A stretch of DNA of 64,000 nt. Origin: UBA1858 sp965262455. GTDB taxonomy: Bacteria > Pseudomonadota > Gammaproteobacteria > UBA4575. The DNA lies in NCBI GenBank assembly GCA_965262455.1, contig CBDHFH010000008.1, positions 496,001 through 560,000 of the forward strand, in the 5' to 3' direction. Positions 24,629 through 34,708 of the stretch are shown here, one piece after another (positions within the stretch are counted from its first letter, which is position 1; the number at the start of each line of letters is the position of its first letter). The notes beneath the pieces are model-generated. The model saw only the letters and a program-made list of their open reading frames with translations, ran no database searches and was not told the origin of the DNA. The position numbers and the translations under genes were made by a program.

Positions 24629-25816
24629 ATGAGTATCGCAATTAAACGGATGTTTGGTGGGAGAAGCGACATTATAGGTCTTGTTATTCTGCTTGTTTTC
24701 TTGGGTATATTTTTACCCATGGTGTTAGATATTTTCCGACTTAACTTGGTAGGTAAGTATCTATCATATGCGTTTGTTGCAATGGGATTAGTGCTATGTT
24801 GGGGTTATGGCGGCATTCTCAGCTTAGGCCAGGGAATATTTTTTGGCTTGGGTGGCTACTGTATGGCGATGTTTTTGAAACTGGAAGCCTCTGATCCGGA
24901 AACCACAGCAATACAATCCACGCCTGGAATACCCGATTTCATGGATTGGAACCAATTGACTGAGTTGCCATGGTTCTGGGTACCATTTGATAGCTTTATA
25001 TTTACCTTAATTGCAGTCATCGCGGTGCCGACTATCTTTGCTTACATTATTGGTGCAGCGATGTTCAAACGTCGAGTGGGTGGTGTGTATTTTGCGATTA
25101 TTACCCAGGCCATCGCAGCAATTTTGACTATTCTTATTATTGGCCAGCAAGGATTAACAGGCGGTGTCAATGGCATCACTGACTTGCGTACATTGCATGG
25201 TTGGGACATCCGCGAGGATTCAGCTAAATACATTCTGTATTACATCAATATTGTATTGTTAGCGGTATGTGTGTTGGTTGGTCGTTATATCACGAATAGT
25301 AAAGTCGGAAAGCTATTGCTAGCACTAAAAGATAAAGAAGATCGAGTGAGATTTTCAGGTTACGACGTGGCTAACTTTAAAATATTCATATTCTGTGTAG
25401 CTGCTTCTTTCTCTGCAATTGGTGGCGCCATGTTTACCTTGCAAGTTGGTTTTATGTCACCGTCGTTCGTTGGCATTGTGCCATCGATCGAAATGGTCAT
25501 CTTTGCTGCAGTTGGTGGTCGAATGAGCTTAATCGGCGCTGTTTATGGCACTTTATTGGTCAACGCAGGTAAAACATTATTCTCAGAAAGCTTCCCTGAA
25601 TTATGGTTATTCTTAATGGGCGCATTGTTTATCAGTGTGGTGATGTTATTCCCGAATGGACTTGCCGGACTGTATGAAAAATTCTCAGATTATTATAAGA
25701 AAAGAAAAGTTAAATCAGACAAACCTGATTCATCAAATAAGGTTCCTATACTTAAGGAACCTCACTCACCCAAAGATGATGTGAAAATTAATTCATCGAC
25801 TGTCACTGATTCATAA
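24629..25816 (+). CDS. urtC: Urea/amide ABC transporter permease UrtC/FmdF
   Basis: A 395-residue LivM/UrtC-type permease. Helices run through residues 15-350, with CWGYGGILSLGQGIFFGLGGYCMAMFL, RRVGGVYFAIITQAIAAILTILIIGQQGLTGGVNGITDL and LALKDKEDRVRFSGYDVANFKIF as family marks. The last 45 residues are a hydrophilic Lys/Ser/Asp-rich tail of unknown role, longer than in most relatives as remembered. It starts 13 bases after the UrtB-type gene with an AAGGAG site. Confidence 0.9.
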   Translation: MSIAIKRMFGGRSDIIGLVILLVFLGIFLPMVLDIFRLNLVGKYLSYAFVAMGLVLCWGYGGILSLGQGIFFGLGGYCMAMFLKLEASDPETTAIQSTPGIPDFMDWNQLTELPWFWVPFDSFIFTLIAVIAVPTIFAYIIGAAMFKRRVGGVYFAIITQAIAAILTILIIGQQGLTGGVNGITDLRTLHGWDIREDSAKYILYYINIVLLAVCVLVGRYITNSKVGKLLLALKDKEDRVRFSGYDVANFKIFIFCVAASFSAIGGAMFTLQVGFMSPSFVGIVPSIEMVIFAAVGGRMSLIGAVYGTLLVNAGKTLFSESFPELWLFLMGALFISVVMLFPNGLAGLYEKFSDYYKKRKVKSDKPDSSNKVPILKEPHSPKDDVKINSSTVTDS

Positions 25817-25836
25817 AGTAATTAAGGAGATACATT

Positions 25837-26589
25837 ATGGCAGAAGGAAATAATTCAGATTTTGTTCTCAGTATCGAGGATCTGACAGTATCCTTTGATG
25901 GATTCAAAGCCGTTGATAATGTCACGATGTACATAGATAAAGACGAATTGCGTGTTGTGATTGGGCCCAATGGTGCAGGTAAGACAACATTATTAGATTT
26001 AATCTGTGGGAAAACAGCCGCCAGCAGTGGCTATATAAAATTTAATAATCATGAACTCACTAAAATGTCTGAGCATCAAATTGTACATTCCGGTGTCGGT
26101 AGAAAATTCCAGACACCTTCTATCTATGAAAATTTGACGGTCTATGAAAACTTGGAAGTTTCTTACCCGCAAGCAAGAAATGTCATTAGCGCAATCTTCT
26201 TTAAAGTATCTGATGAGATTGACAAAGAAATACAACGTGTAGCAAAAGAGATATTTCTTGAAGAACATTTAGGTATGGAAGCGTCGCTATTAAGTCATGG
26301 TCAAAAACAATGGTTGGAAATTGGCATGTTACTAATTCAAGATCCTGAGCTGCTAATGCTAGATGAGCCGGTTGCTGGCATGAGTGTCAGAGAACGAGAC
26401 CAAACCGCTGATTTATTAAAGAGGATTTGTCAGGGTAGGAGTGTGATCGTTATTGAACATGATATGGATTTTGTAGAAAAAATTGCTAGTAAGGTGACGG
26501 TATTACACCAAGGAAAGTTATTGGCTGAAGGTCCGATGAGTGAAGTTAAAGCAAATAAAGAAGTGATAGAAGTCTATTTAGGCCATTAA
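25837..26589 (+). CDS. urtD: Urea/amide ABC transporter ATP-binding protein UrtD
   Basis: A 250-residue LivG/UrtD-type ATPase. Walker A GPNGAGKTT (about 47-55), the mark VGRKFQTPSIYENLTVYENLEVS, a signature LSHGQKQWLEIGMLL (Ser-His-Gly-Gln variant usual for UrtD), Walker B LLMLDEPVAGM and the switch His in VIVIEHDMDFV are all present. Cytoplasmic energy-coupling subunit; AAGGAG site upstream. Confidence 0.92.
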   Translation: MAEGNNSDFVLSIEDLTVSFDGFKAVDNVTMYIDKDELRVVIGPNGAGKTTLLDLICGKTAASSGYIKFNNHELTKMSEHQIVHSGVGRKFQTPSIYENLTVYENLEVSYPQARNVISAIFFKVSDEIDKEIQRVAKEIFLEEHLGMEASLLSHGQKQWLEIGMLLIQDPELLMLDEPVAGMSVRERDQTADLLKRICQGRSVIVIEHDMDFVEKIASKVTVLHQGKLLAEGPMSEVKANKEVIEVYLGH

Positions 26590-26605
26590 TAGTGAGGAAC
26601 TCAAT

Positions 26606-27295
26606 ATGTTACAGGTAGAAAATATTCAAGTATCTTATGGCCAAAGTAAGGTGATAGAAAACTTATCATTTACTGCAGAAAATAATCAAACCATTGCCAT
26701 CATGGGTCGAAATGGAATGGGTAAAACGACCTTATTTAAATCATTAATTGGTATACTGCCTTTGAATGATGGCAATATATCAATAGATGATAAAAGTTTG
26801 TCAAACATGGAAAGTTACCAACGCGTGTCTGAAGGCATTGCTTATGTCCCACAAGGGAGGATGATTTTTCCTACTCTATCTGTACAAGAGAATATTGAAA
26901 CGGGCTTGGAAAATTCCAAATCTAAAAAAATTCCTGATGAGATTTTTTCACTGTTTCCGGTATTACATGAAATGCGTCACCGTAAAGGCGGGAATCTATC
27001 GGGTGGTCAGCAACAGCAACTTGCGATAGCACGCGCACTTGTCACTGATCCAAAAGTATTATTACTTGACGAACCCACTGAAGGAATTCAACCCTCAATT
27101 ATTAAAGATATTGCCAACATTTTAAATGAAATAAGAAAGATGCGTGATATCACAATCATAGTATCTGAACAGGTACTGCATTTTGCATTGGCCGTTGCAG
27201 ATCGAATATTAGTAATTGAAAGTGGCGATATTATTTTTGAGAATACACGGGATGAAGTTGATGCAGACAAGATAAGCAGTTATCTGTCTGTGTAA
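26606..27295 (+). CDS. urtE: Urea/amide ABC transporter ATP-binding protein UrtE
   Basis: A 229-residue LivF/UrtE-type ATPase: Walker A GRNGMGKTT (about 34-42), the UrtE mark GIAYVPQGRMIFPTLSVQENIETGL, signature LSGGQQQQLAIARAL, Walker B VLLLDEPTEGIQPSI and switch region IVSEQ. The switch residue after the Walker B strand is Gln (SEQVLHFAL) as in other UrtE proteins. It is the last gene of the operon; a long hairpin follows. Confidence 0.92.
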   Translation: MLQVENIQVSYGQSKVIENLSFTAENNQTIAIMGRNGMGKTTLFKSLIGILPLNDGNISIDDKSLSNMESYQRVSEGIAYVPQGRMIFPTLSVQENIETGLENSKSKKIPDEIFSLFPVLHEMRHRKGGNLSGGQQQQLAIARALVTDPKVLLLDEPTEGIQPSIIKDIANILNEIRKMRDITIIVSEQVLHFALAVADRILVIESGDIIFENTRDEVDADKISSYLSV

Positions 27296-27331
27296 GGAGA
27301 GTTTTTTATATCTGGGTCGTCGATATTTAGA

Positions 27332-27377
27332 AAGGTTATTTTTCCTACTCTAGTTCCTGAGAGTCAAAAATAACCTT
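27332..27377 (+). terminator. Long hairpin after the amide transporter operon
   Basis: A perfect 12-base inverted repeat AAGGTTATTTTT (27332-27343) and AAAAATAACCTT (27366-27377), with an inner pair ACTCT/AGAGT. It starts 36 bases after the last transporter stop. No T-run follows, so it is either a weak terminator or a 3' end stabiliser. The rest of the 293-base gap to the response regulator shows nothing. Confidence 0.5.
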
Positions 27378-27588
27378 GTGCATCCTGCGTTTTAAATCTC
27401 AATTAAAATGACACAAGTACAACTAAACTACTTTATAATATTCTAATGTATTTACATGCTAAAATATATAACGCTCTATTATGCGAATATTAAGCATATA
27501 AATCAATTAGATAAGTGATATTCTTAAAATATTTATAAAGTTATATTTTGCACTTTTAACTGTAGAATCCGCTAATATATAACTGAGT

Positions 27589-28023
27589 TTAGTCAGGAAG
27601 CGTTGCAAGATTGAACCAAAAGTTTTCAATCATTTCGACAATCTTAACGAATTTTTCTAATTCAATCGGTTTCACAATATAACAATTCGCACTGTTGTCA
27701 TACGACTCTAAAATATCTTTCTCCACTTTGGAGCTTGATAGCACGATTACAGGAATACGTCGCAGCTTCGGGTCTTTGCTTAATTGCGTAAGTACTTCTC
27801 TGCCATCAATCTTAGGCAAATTAAGATCAAGAAGGATTAGGTCAGGAGTGACAGCGTTTTCAAATTCATGCTGCTTACGTAAAAAATCTAGCGCCATTTC
27901 ACCATCAACTGCAACGTGAATCTGTTTATCGATGGTAGAGTCTTTAAATGCTTCTTGCATTAACATCACATCAGCTGGATTATCTTCCACTAATAATATC
28001 TGTGCAGTGCTCTTATTATTCAT
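27589..28023 (-). CDS. Rcp1-like single-domain response regulator
   Basis: A 144-residue CheY-like receiver; the ATG at 28023 begins the domain directly, whereas the longer frame to 28095 would overlap the binding-protein gene. Acidic pocket VEDN (D14), phospho-acceptor D66 in DLILLDLNLPKIDGREVL, Ser/Thr switch VIVLSSSKVEKD, and Lys in YIVKPIELEKF are present. The LNLPKIDGREVL pattern is that of Rcp1, the partner of phytochrome-type kinases. It has no output domain. It lies 17 bases after the binding-protein gene, and the partner kinase is divergent at 29599. Confidence 0.9.
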   Translation of the reverse strand: MNNKSTAQILLVEDNPADVMLMQEAFKDSTIDKQIHVAVDGEMALDFLRKQHEFENAVTPDLILLDLNLPKIDGREVLTQLSKDPKLRRIPVIVLSSSKVEKDILESYDNSANCYIVKPIELEKFVKIVEMIENFWFNLATLPD

Positions 28024-28040
28024 AGCTATATTTATACTGT

Positions 28041-29516
28041 TTATACAAGTTTGTTGCGTATATTCTCTGGATATAGTGCTCTCAGATAATTCCACTGCTC
28101 GAGTTGGTTTTGAACGCCGTGGCGAATGCTAATCTGGTTCCATAATTTTACAGTTGTATCTAATGCCAGTTTAACGCTCATTTTTCCTCGGTTTGCTAAG
28201 TCCAGATTATTTTTCAATGCATCCCAATAGTCTCCTTGACCGGTTAAGTAAAGGTCGGGAATACTATTTTGCATGCTAAATTGGTGGGTATCCAAGAATT
28301 CTTTGCTGAATGCTGCAATGATTTTCTCATCTTGATAATGCTCATCGCGAAAAGGATCAAAATAACCATCTGGAAATTGCACCGCCAGAGTGGACATTTC
28401 TGGACTACAAGCAAATAAGGTATATAAATAAGCAATTTCTTTTTCTTGTGAAGAATTAGTAACAGTGTAATTCCAGCCCCAATTAAAATACGGCACATGA
28501 AGTAATTCACCATTGACTTCACCGCCAGGAGTGGGACCAAATGATAAATTATTACGCATGTTTGAATTCGGTCTGTTTAAATATTTTTGTGTTCCACCCC
28601 AACCAATATTACAAAAAATATTACCCTTAGAATAATCTTCCCAGTTTTCGAATAAGCCGTTTGATGCTGCACCGGGATATAATCGCTCGCTCGCTGAAAT
28701 CATTTCTGATAATGCGTCTATTCCTGCTTGAGAGTTGATTTGTGGTTGTAGTTGTTGATTAAAAGGAAAGTTTCCTTTGGCATGAAATCGTGACCACCAT
28801 TCCCATGCGATATAATCTTTGTTTCTGAATAATGCGCCGCCGTACATATTTTTTTCTGGACGATGAAAAAATTCCATCATTTGATCCAGCTGTTGCCATG
28901 TTTTAGGTACATCTAACGCATAGCCATATTTTTCTTTGAAAGCATTTTTTTCATCAGAATTGTTCAGCCATGATTTGTTATAGAACATGACATACGTGTC
29001 GCCATCAGTTTGATAACCATAAAATTTACCTTTATAAACATCACCGATGGAATACAACATACTTTTATCATAACCATAGGGTTGATATTTGTTGGCAAAT
29101 TCAGTCAGATCCAAAATGACATTTGCTTCTACCAAGTCTGGCAAACCAAAAGTCGCCGGTAACGCAATATCAAAATACGTATCATTAGAAAATGCCTGCG
29201 CCATAATTTTTGCGTTGATCTCATCTAATGATGCTTCAATATATTTAATCGATACCCCTGTACATTGGCTAAACAACTCACCTGCAGGTTTCACGTTACC
29301 GAGAGAACCTTCGGGTTGTAATATCGTTAATGTTACATCGCGATTGCCCGTTAGCTTCAAAACATGATCAATAATGCCTAATGTTAGTGGGTCAGATGGG
29401 ATGCCTGCATTAATACAATTTGCACTAAGATGAGTGATAGGAAATAAGGTAGCAACCGTAGCAAACCCAATATCTTGTATAAATTCTCTACGAGTTTTCG
29501 GCTTAGAAAATAACAT
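28041..29516 (-). CDS. Tat-exported family 1 extracellular solute-binding protein
   Basis: A 491-residue periplasmic binding protein. The N-terminus KPKTRREFIQDIGFATVATLFP has a twin-Arg motif and a moderately hydrophobic stretch, suggesting Tat export. The body is like sugar/spermidine-type family 1 binding proteins (LTILQPEGSLGNVKPAGELFSQCTGV, TYFDIALPATFGLPDLVEANVILDLTEF, YGYQTDGDTYVMFYNKSWL, IGWGGTQKYLNRPNS). No permease or ATPase gene accompanies it; instead it is grouped with a receiver and a divergent histidine kinase, so a sensory role is likely. The ligand is unknown, though the amide operon next door is a hint. Confidence 0.8.
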   Translation of the reverse strand: MLFSKPKTRREFIQDIGFATVATLFPITHLSANCINAGIPSDPLTLGIIDHVLKLTGNRDVTLTILQPEGSLGNVKPAGELFSQCTGVSIKYIEASLDEINAKIMAQAFSNDTYFDIALPATFGLPDLVEANVILDLTEFANKYQPYGYDKSMLYSIGDVYKGKFYGYQTDGDTYVMFYNKSWLNNSDEKNAFKEKYGYALDVPKTWQQLDQMMEFFHRPEKNMYGGALFRNKDYIAWEWWSRFHAKGNFPFNQQLQPQINSQAGIDALSEMISASERLYPGAASNGLFENWEDYSKGNIFCNIGWGGTQKYLNRPNSNMRNNLSFGPTPGGEVNGELLHVPYFNWGWNYTVTNSSQEKEIAYLYTLFACSPEMSTLAVQFPDGYFDPFRDEHYQDEKIIAAFSKEFLDTHQFSMQNSIPDLYLTGQGDYWDALKNNLDLANRGKMSVKLALDTTVKLWNQISIRHGVQNQLEQWNYLRALYPENIRNKLV

Positions 29517-29598
29517 TAGTTTTAGTAAATTTATTCTTTAATCAGTCGATATTCATTAAGGCAATTAATGTAACGGCGATTTATTAGTATTCTTTAGC

Positions 29599-31381
29599 AT
29601 GATCAGTCTTTTAAATATGAAGTCCAGTGTGGGTAGAAAATTAGTTCTATCTATTGGAGTGATATTATTTTTCACCATTTTGTCAGTATTTGTTGCAACA
29701 ATTGCGATTAATAAGATCGATCGCTCGCAACGTTTATTAACACAAGACTCTTTACCCGCATTAGTCGATGTAAATCTTCTTTCAAGGATCGCAATTAGAA
29801 TTGTTAAAAAATCATTGTTCATGACTGATGTAAAGAGTGTAAGTGAACTAGACGAAATCATGGTTAGAACACAGTCGTTAATTGATGAGCATAAAAAACA
29901 GGTAGAAAGAATTAATAATTATCAACTACCAAGCCCATTAGTAGGAGAAATTGAAGCAATATTAGATAAGTTAGATTTAAACGTGCGGGAGTTATATAAC
30001 GCTACTCATGATAAATTGGAATACGATAAAAATATAAATAGAGATATAAAGTCTATGTTGGATGCAATTGACTCCATTACTGAAAAATTATTATCAACGC
30101 GGCGTGAATTTAATCACTCGCTACGACAAATTGTAAGAACATTAGTGCAAAGTAAAAAGGCAGAAATAAAAAAAGCCATAGGTGAGCATGTCAATATACT
30201 TATAAATTTAGGTCAGGATTCTCCGGATATATTTGATGAAAAGTTAAAACTTATTAATGTAACAGAAAAATTAGATGAAATAGCACAAGAAAATATTATA
30301 TTAACGCAGCGATTGAATGAGGCAATATTTTCGCTCGTGAATGAAGTTAAAAATAAAACCATAAACTCCTCCGATGCACTTTATAACACAGTTAATCAGA
30401 GTGCCGCTATGCTCTATGGTATTGGCCTAATCGCAATAATCGTATCACTGCTTATTGCCTGGAAGATTATTTACAACAATATAGTTATAAATTTAAATAA
30501 GCTATCAATAATTACACAAAAATTATCAAATAATGATTTCAAATATGACGTTGAAATCAAAGGTGACTCTGAATTTAAAAATATCCACTCGGCATTAGAT
30601 TCACTTAGAGAACACTCGTTGAAGCGCATTTATTTAAACAAAAAACTAGAAAAACAATCAATTAAATTAAAGCAGTCTAATGAAGATCTAACACAATTTG
30701 CATATATCGCATCACATGATTTGCAAGAGCCACTAAGAATGGTTGGCAGCTATGTACAATTGCTGGAAAAGCGTTATGCTGGACAGATTGACGATCAAGC
30801 CGATCAGTATATTAACTTTGCTGTGGATGGTTGTATCCGTATGAAGAATTTGATTGAAGGCTTGCTAGAGTATTCACGTGTGGACTCAAATACTGATGAC
30901 GTTGTCTATATTAATTGCAATAAGTTGCTAGACGAGGTGCTACATGACCTTAGCATTAAAATAAACGAATCGAATGCTAAAATTGCCGTTGATGACCTTC
31001 CAACTATTTATGGAGTTCATTCACAAATCAGGATTGTGTTCGCTAATTTGATTAATAATGCTTTAAAGTACTGTGACAAAAAAATCCCCAGAAATAAATG
31101 TGAGCTATAAAGTAATTGGGGATACAATTCAGTTTTATGTAAAAGACAACGGCATAGGGATAAAACAGCAATATCTTGATAAAATATTTATTATATTTAA
31201 ACGCTTACACTCACGTAGCGAGTACTCAGGTACAGGAATAGGTTTATCAATCAGTAAGAAGATCATCGAAAGGCATGGTGGTGAAATAAAGGTGGGGTCG
31301 ACACTCAACAAAGGGTCAACGTTCTATTTCACGCTGCCGGCTTCAGGAGAGAATATTGATTTGCAAAAAATTGCTGTGTAG
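29599..31381 (+). pseudogene. Sensor histidine kinase, frameshifted at an A7 run
   Basis: A kinase split by one frameshift. The first frame (29599-31110) has TM1 (about 15-37), a 230-residue helical periplasmic domain, TM2 (about 270-290), a HAMP-like segment and a phytochrome-type dimerisation domain (FAYIASHDLQEPLRMV, His373). It stops after NALKYCDKK. The second frame (from about 31085 to 31381) continues with SPEINVSYKVIGDTIQFYVKDNGIGI, the G2 box GTGIGLSISKKIIERHGG and the end of the ATPase domain. Removing one A from the run at 31078-31084 joins them. The gene may be broken, a sequencing error, or expressed by slippage. It pairs with the solute-binding protein and the Rcp1-like regulator. 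Confidence 0.85.
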
Positions 31382-31389
31382 ATACGATC

Positions 31390-34203
31390 TTAGTTATTAA
31401 CAATTAGGCGCAATGCTTGTAACTTATACTTGGCTTGATCAATTTGCTGTTTCGAAATGGCAATGACGTTTCTTATGTAGTCTATTTCCTCATCTCTTAT
31501 CGATGGGTTAACTTTTTTCAGTGTGATTAATCTTTCGAGTTCCTGTGTCAGCGAATTAGTCATTAAATTTTTTGCCGTATCTTTAATCTCTGCCAGTTGC
31601 TTGTCAGCGATTGTTTGCGAATGTTGTGTTAGACTTTGTACCAATGAACGTGTTTTTTCAGCAATCGCCAGTGCTGTTTTCTTTGGTAGCGATGAGCATA
31701 GTCGTGAGAGTGTTGCATAAGGCAAAATGTCACTAAAGTCTTTTTTGCTACTGTCGATTAATATACGGGTTGGATGAAAAGGTAAGTAGCGATCTAGTTG
31801 TAAACTCTTTTCTGAAATAGTGTTAATCGTGTACCATGTTTCAAGAAATAGGGTGCCTTTAGGTAAGCTTTCTAAATTAATCACGGCCAATGCAGTATTG
31901 CCGAACTCGCTGTTGATTATCATGTCCATACTTTCTGATACCATCGGGTGTTCCCAACTTAAGAACTCCATGTCTTCACGTGATAATGCCTTACCTCTGT
32001 CGAACGTGACTGTGTTTCCTTCATCTTTTAAATATGGGAAATTTTCATGCATATGCTCACTAGGGTGAAGAACATAACTATGTTCAGAGTGAAAATCGCT
32101 GTCCACGCCGAACTGATCAAACACAAGTTCCATGTATTCAGTCAGACGTTGTGAATCATCGAACTTTTTAATTTCATTTATTAGGTCGTCGGCTATCTCT
32201 TTGTTGCAGGAATTTAGTTCAAGCAGTTTATCGCGGCCTTGTTGTAAATTCTTAATTGTCTCTTGTGTTAGTGACGCTGTCATATCAATAAGATCGATTA
32301 AATCTTTATCATCTTTTAATGGTGAGTCATTAATGAGCTTTTCGAGTTGACTTTTTGATTGCTTATATAGTTCGTAACCAGCAGAACAGCTTTGTGAAAA
32401 TAAATTGATTCCATGATGTACCCACTTGAAAAGTACTTCTTGCGCAGATCCAGTAATATACGGAATATGAATTTGGATATCATTCTTTTGTCCTATTCTG
32501 TCCAGGCGGCCAATGCGCTGTTCAAGCAGGTCCGGATTCTGTGTTAAATCAAACAGAATTAAGTGGTGAGCAAATTGAAAGTTTCTTCCTTCGCTACCTA
32601 TCTCAGAGCATACCAGGACTTGTGCGCCATCTCCGCTATCAAGTTCCTCAGGGTTTGCGCCCTCTGAAAAATAAGCGGCTGCACGATCACGTTCTAAAAT
32701 ACTTAAACCTTGATAGAACGATGTGCTGCGAATACCCATTTTTAAGTTTAAGTATTTGTCTAATTTGATCGCTGTCTCAGCATGATGACAAATAACCAGT
32801 ATTTTGTTTGGTCGGAGTGACTTGATAGTACTGACTAGCCAGCTTACACGAGGATCATGTTCAAGCCAGGCTGGATCGTCTAACGTTGTTTCAGGATATA
32901 ACGCGTCACGTCTGATTGGGTTAGTCTCATCTATTTGAAGTGGGTGGGGATGCACAATCCGACTTGGAAAGCCGGAAACTGTCGCTCTGGAGTTTCTAAA
33001 AAGAATTCTGCCAGTGCCATGCATGTCGAGTAATTTAGCGATATTTTCTTCTATATTTTCACTGCATGCCTCGCCTAAATAATCTTTTAGCTCTGCTTGA
33101 GTTTCTTGATTTTCTGAGCTGCTGGATAATAATTTTTGAATTAGTGCATTTAATTTTACTAACGCTTTTTGTTCTAACTTGTATTCATTTAAACAGTGAA
33201 ATCTTGCCGGGTCTAACAATCGCAGGCGTGCAAAGTGGCTTTCAAGACCAATCTGTTCTGGAGTAGCGGTAAGTAATAATAGACTTTGGCAAACTTTAGA
33301 TAATTTCTCAACTGCTTGGTATTCAAGGCTTACGTTTGATTCGCTCCATGCTAAGTGGTGTGCTTCATCAACGATAATCGTATCCCAATAGGTTGAATAT
33401 AAATATTCTAATGAGTTATTTTGTTTGTCTAATAAACTTAATGGGCAAATAATTTTTTGTTCAGTTTCAAATGGATTAAGCTGTTCGTCTGCTGTAAGTT
33501 CATTGATCCTCTCATGGTCAAATATTGAAAAGTTAAGATTGAATTTGCGTAGCATTTCTACTAGCCACTGATGTATTAGACTTTCGGGGACTAATACTAG
33601 TACGCGTGTGGCTTTGCCAGTGATTAACTGATGGTGAAGTATCATGCCGGCTTCAATTGTCTTACCGAGACCAACTTCATCAGCTAATAACACTCTAGGC
33701 GCATGACGACTTGCGACATTATTCGCTATATAAATTTGATGGGGTAGTAAGTCGGTGCGTGAGCCTAATAATCCCTTGACCGGCGATTGTTGTAAGCCAT
33801 GTAAATGTTGCAGTGTTTCGATGCGTAGAGCAAAATTTTTATTTTTATCAAGCTGTCCACTATATAAACGCTGCAGTGGTGTTGTGAAGCTAACAAAGCT
33901 GCTTAAATCGAGTTCATGAATTTGCTTTGTTTCGCCTTCAGTTGATTGACCATGATAGGTGATTAGACCTTCCTGTTCTTCGAGGCTGGTAACGACGAGT
34001 TTAAATTCATTGCTATCTAAAATTGTATCGCCAACGTTATATTTAACGCGACTTAGTGGCGCGTTATCAATGGCATAGACTCTATTCTCAGCAGATGCAG
34101 GGTAAAGTATTTTTACTCTACGATTAGCCACTTCAGTAATTATACCCAAGCCTAACTCTGTTTCTGAATGGCTAATCCAACGTTGACCTATTTTAAAATC
34201 CAT
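31390..34203 (-). CDS. rapA: RNA polymerase-associated SWI2/SNF2 ATPase RapA
   Basis: A 937-residue RapA, which binds RNA polymerase and helps recycle it after transcription. N-terminal Tudor-like region (IGQRWISHSETELGLGIITEV), Walker A LLADEVGLGKTIEAGMIL (about 170-187), DEAH box TIIVDEAHHLAW, motif III LLLTATPEQ, helicase C segment VLVCSEIGSEGRNFQFA and motif VI LLEQRIGRLDRIGQ, followed by the long RapA-specific C-terminal part. Length is close to the 968 residues of E. coli RapA. It converges with the kinase gene, 8 bases apart. Confidence 0.96.
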   Translation of the reverse strand: MDFKIGQRWISHSETELGLGIITEVANRRVKILYPASAENRVYAIDNAPLSRVKYNVGDTILDSNEFKLVVTSLEEQEGLITYHGQSTEGETKQIHELDLSSFVSFTTPLQRLYSGQLDKNKNFALRIETLQHLHGLQQSPVKGLLGSRTDLLPHQIYIANNVASRHAPRVLLADEVGLGKTIEAGMILHHQLITGKATRVLVLVPESLIHQWLVEMLRKFNLNFSIFDHERINELTADEQLNPFETEQKIICPLSLLDKQNNSLEYLYSTYWDTIIVDEAHHLAWSESNVSLEYQAVEKLSKVCQSLLLLTATPEQIGLESHFARLRLLDPARFHCLNEYKLEQKALVKLNALIQKLLSSSSENQETQAELKDYLGEACSENIEENIAKLLDMHGTGRILFRNSRATVSGFPSRIVHPHPLQIDETNPIRRDALYPETTLDDPAWLEHDPRVSWLVSTIKSLRPNKILVICHHAETAIKLDKYLNLKMGIRSTSFYQGLSILERDRAAAYFSEGANPEELDSGDGAQVLVCSEIGSEGRNFQFAHHLILFDLTQNPDLLEQRIGRLDRIGQKNDIQIHIPYITGSAQEVLFKWVHHGINLFSQSCSAGYELYKQSKSQLEKLINDSPLKDDKDLIDLIDMTASLTQETIKNLQQGRDKLLELNSCNKEIADDLINEIKKFDDSQRLTEYMELVFDQFGVDSDFHSEHSYVLHPSEHMHENFPYLKDEGNTVTFDRGKALSREDMEFLSWEHPMVSESMDMIINSEFGNTALAVINLESLPKGTLFLETWYTINTISEKSLQLDRYLPFHPTRILIDSSKKDFSDILPYATLSRLCSSLPKKTALAIAEKTRSLVQSLTQHSQTIADKQLAEIKDTAKNLMTNSLTQELERLITLKKVNPSIRDEEIDYIRNVIAISKQQIDQAKYKLQALRLIVNN

Positions 34204-34708
34204 TTAATTGCTGCGAATTAGGGAAAAAGTTTCTTTGGTAATATGCTCTTTTATGTAGCTTGGCAATAATAGCACTTCACTTCGTAAACTCACATCAACT
34301 TAATACGATTTAACTTTATTCAATGATATTGAATGTTCAATAGTGTCTTGCCCACAATGCGATTAAATAAAGAACAATTTGTCTAGTTAATCAGTAGAGC
34401 GCTAACAACACAGGTCACAGAAGAATAATCCTAATCAATAAACTAACAATTAAAACTCTATTAAACAAAACCCTATACTGCGATTGGTTGTTGCTAGAGG
34501 AGATAAATTGGGCAATTATTGTGTAATGGTACTTATAGTTTAAAGCGCGAATATTGTAAGTGTTTGATTAATATAGAAGTAATCAGTTCGAGCAATATAT
34601 CTTTATGAGAGTCCATACAAATATTATAATAACTGTTACACACTTGGTGGTTAATATTTCTTGTTTACTGCTAATTCCTCTACACATCCAATTTTCAAGG
34701 TACATCTA
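34204..34708. other. Intergenic region, 505 bases, no gene seen
   Basis: AT-rich spacer between rapA (-) and the DUF2059 gene (+). No ORF with a convincing ribosome site, no tRNA-like fold and no strong hairpin was seen. It presumably holds the divergent promoters of both genes. Confidence 0.5.

Noticed and set aside
22352..27295. Strict urea transporter assignment
   Set aside because: The genes are UrtABCDE-like, but with fmdA adjacent and no urease genes here, amides are at least as likely; kept as urea/amide.
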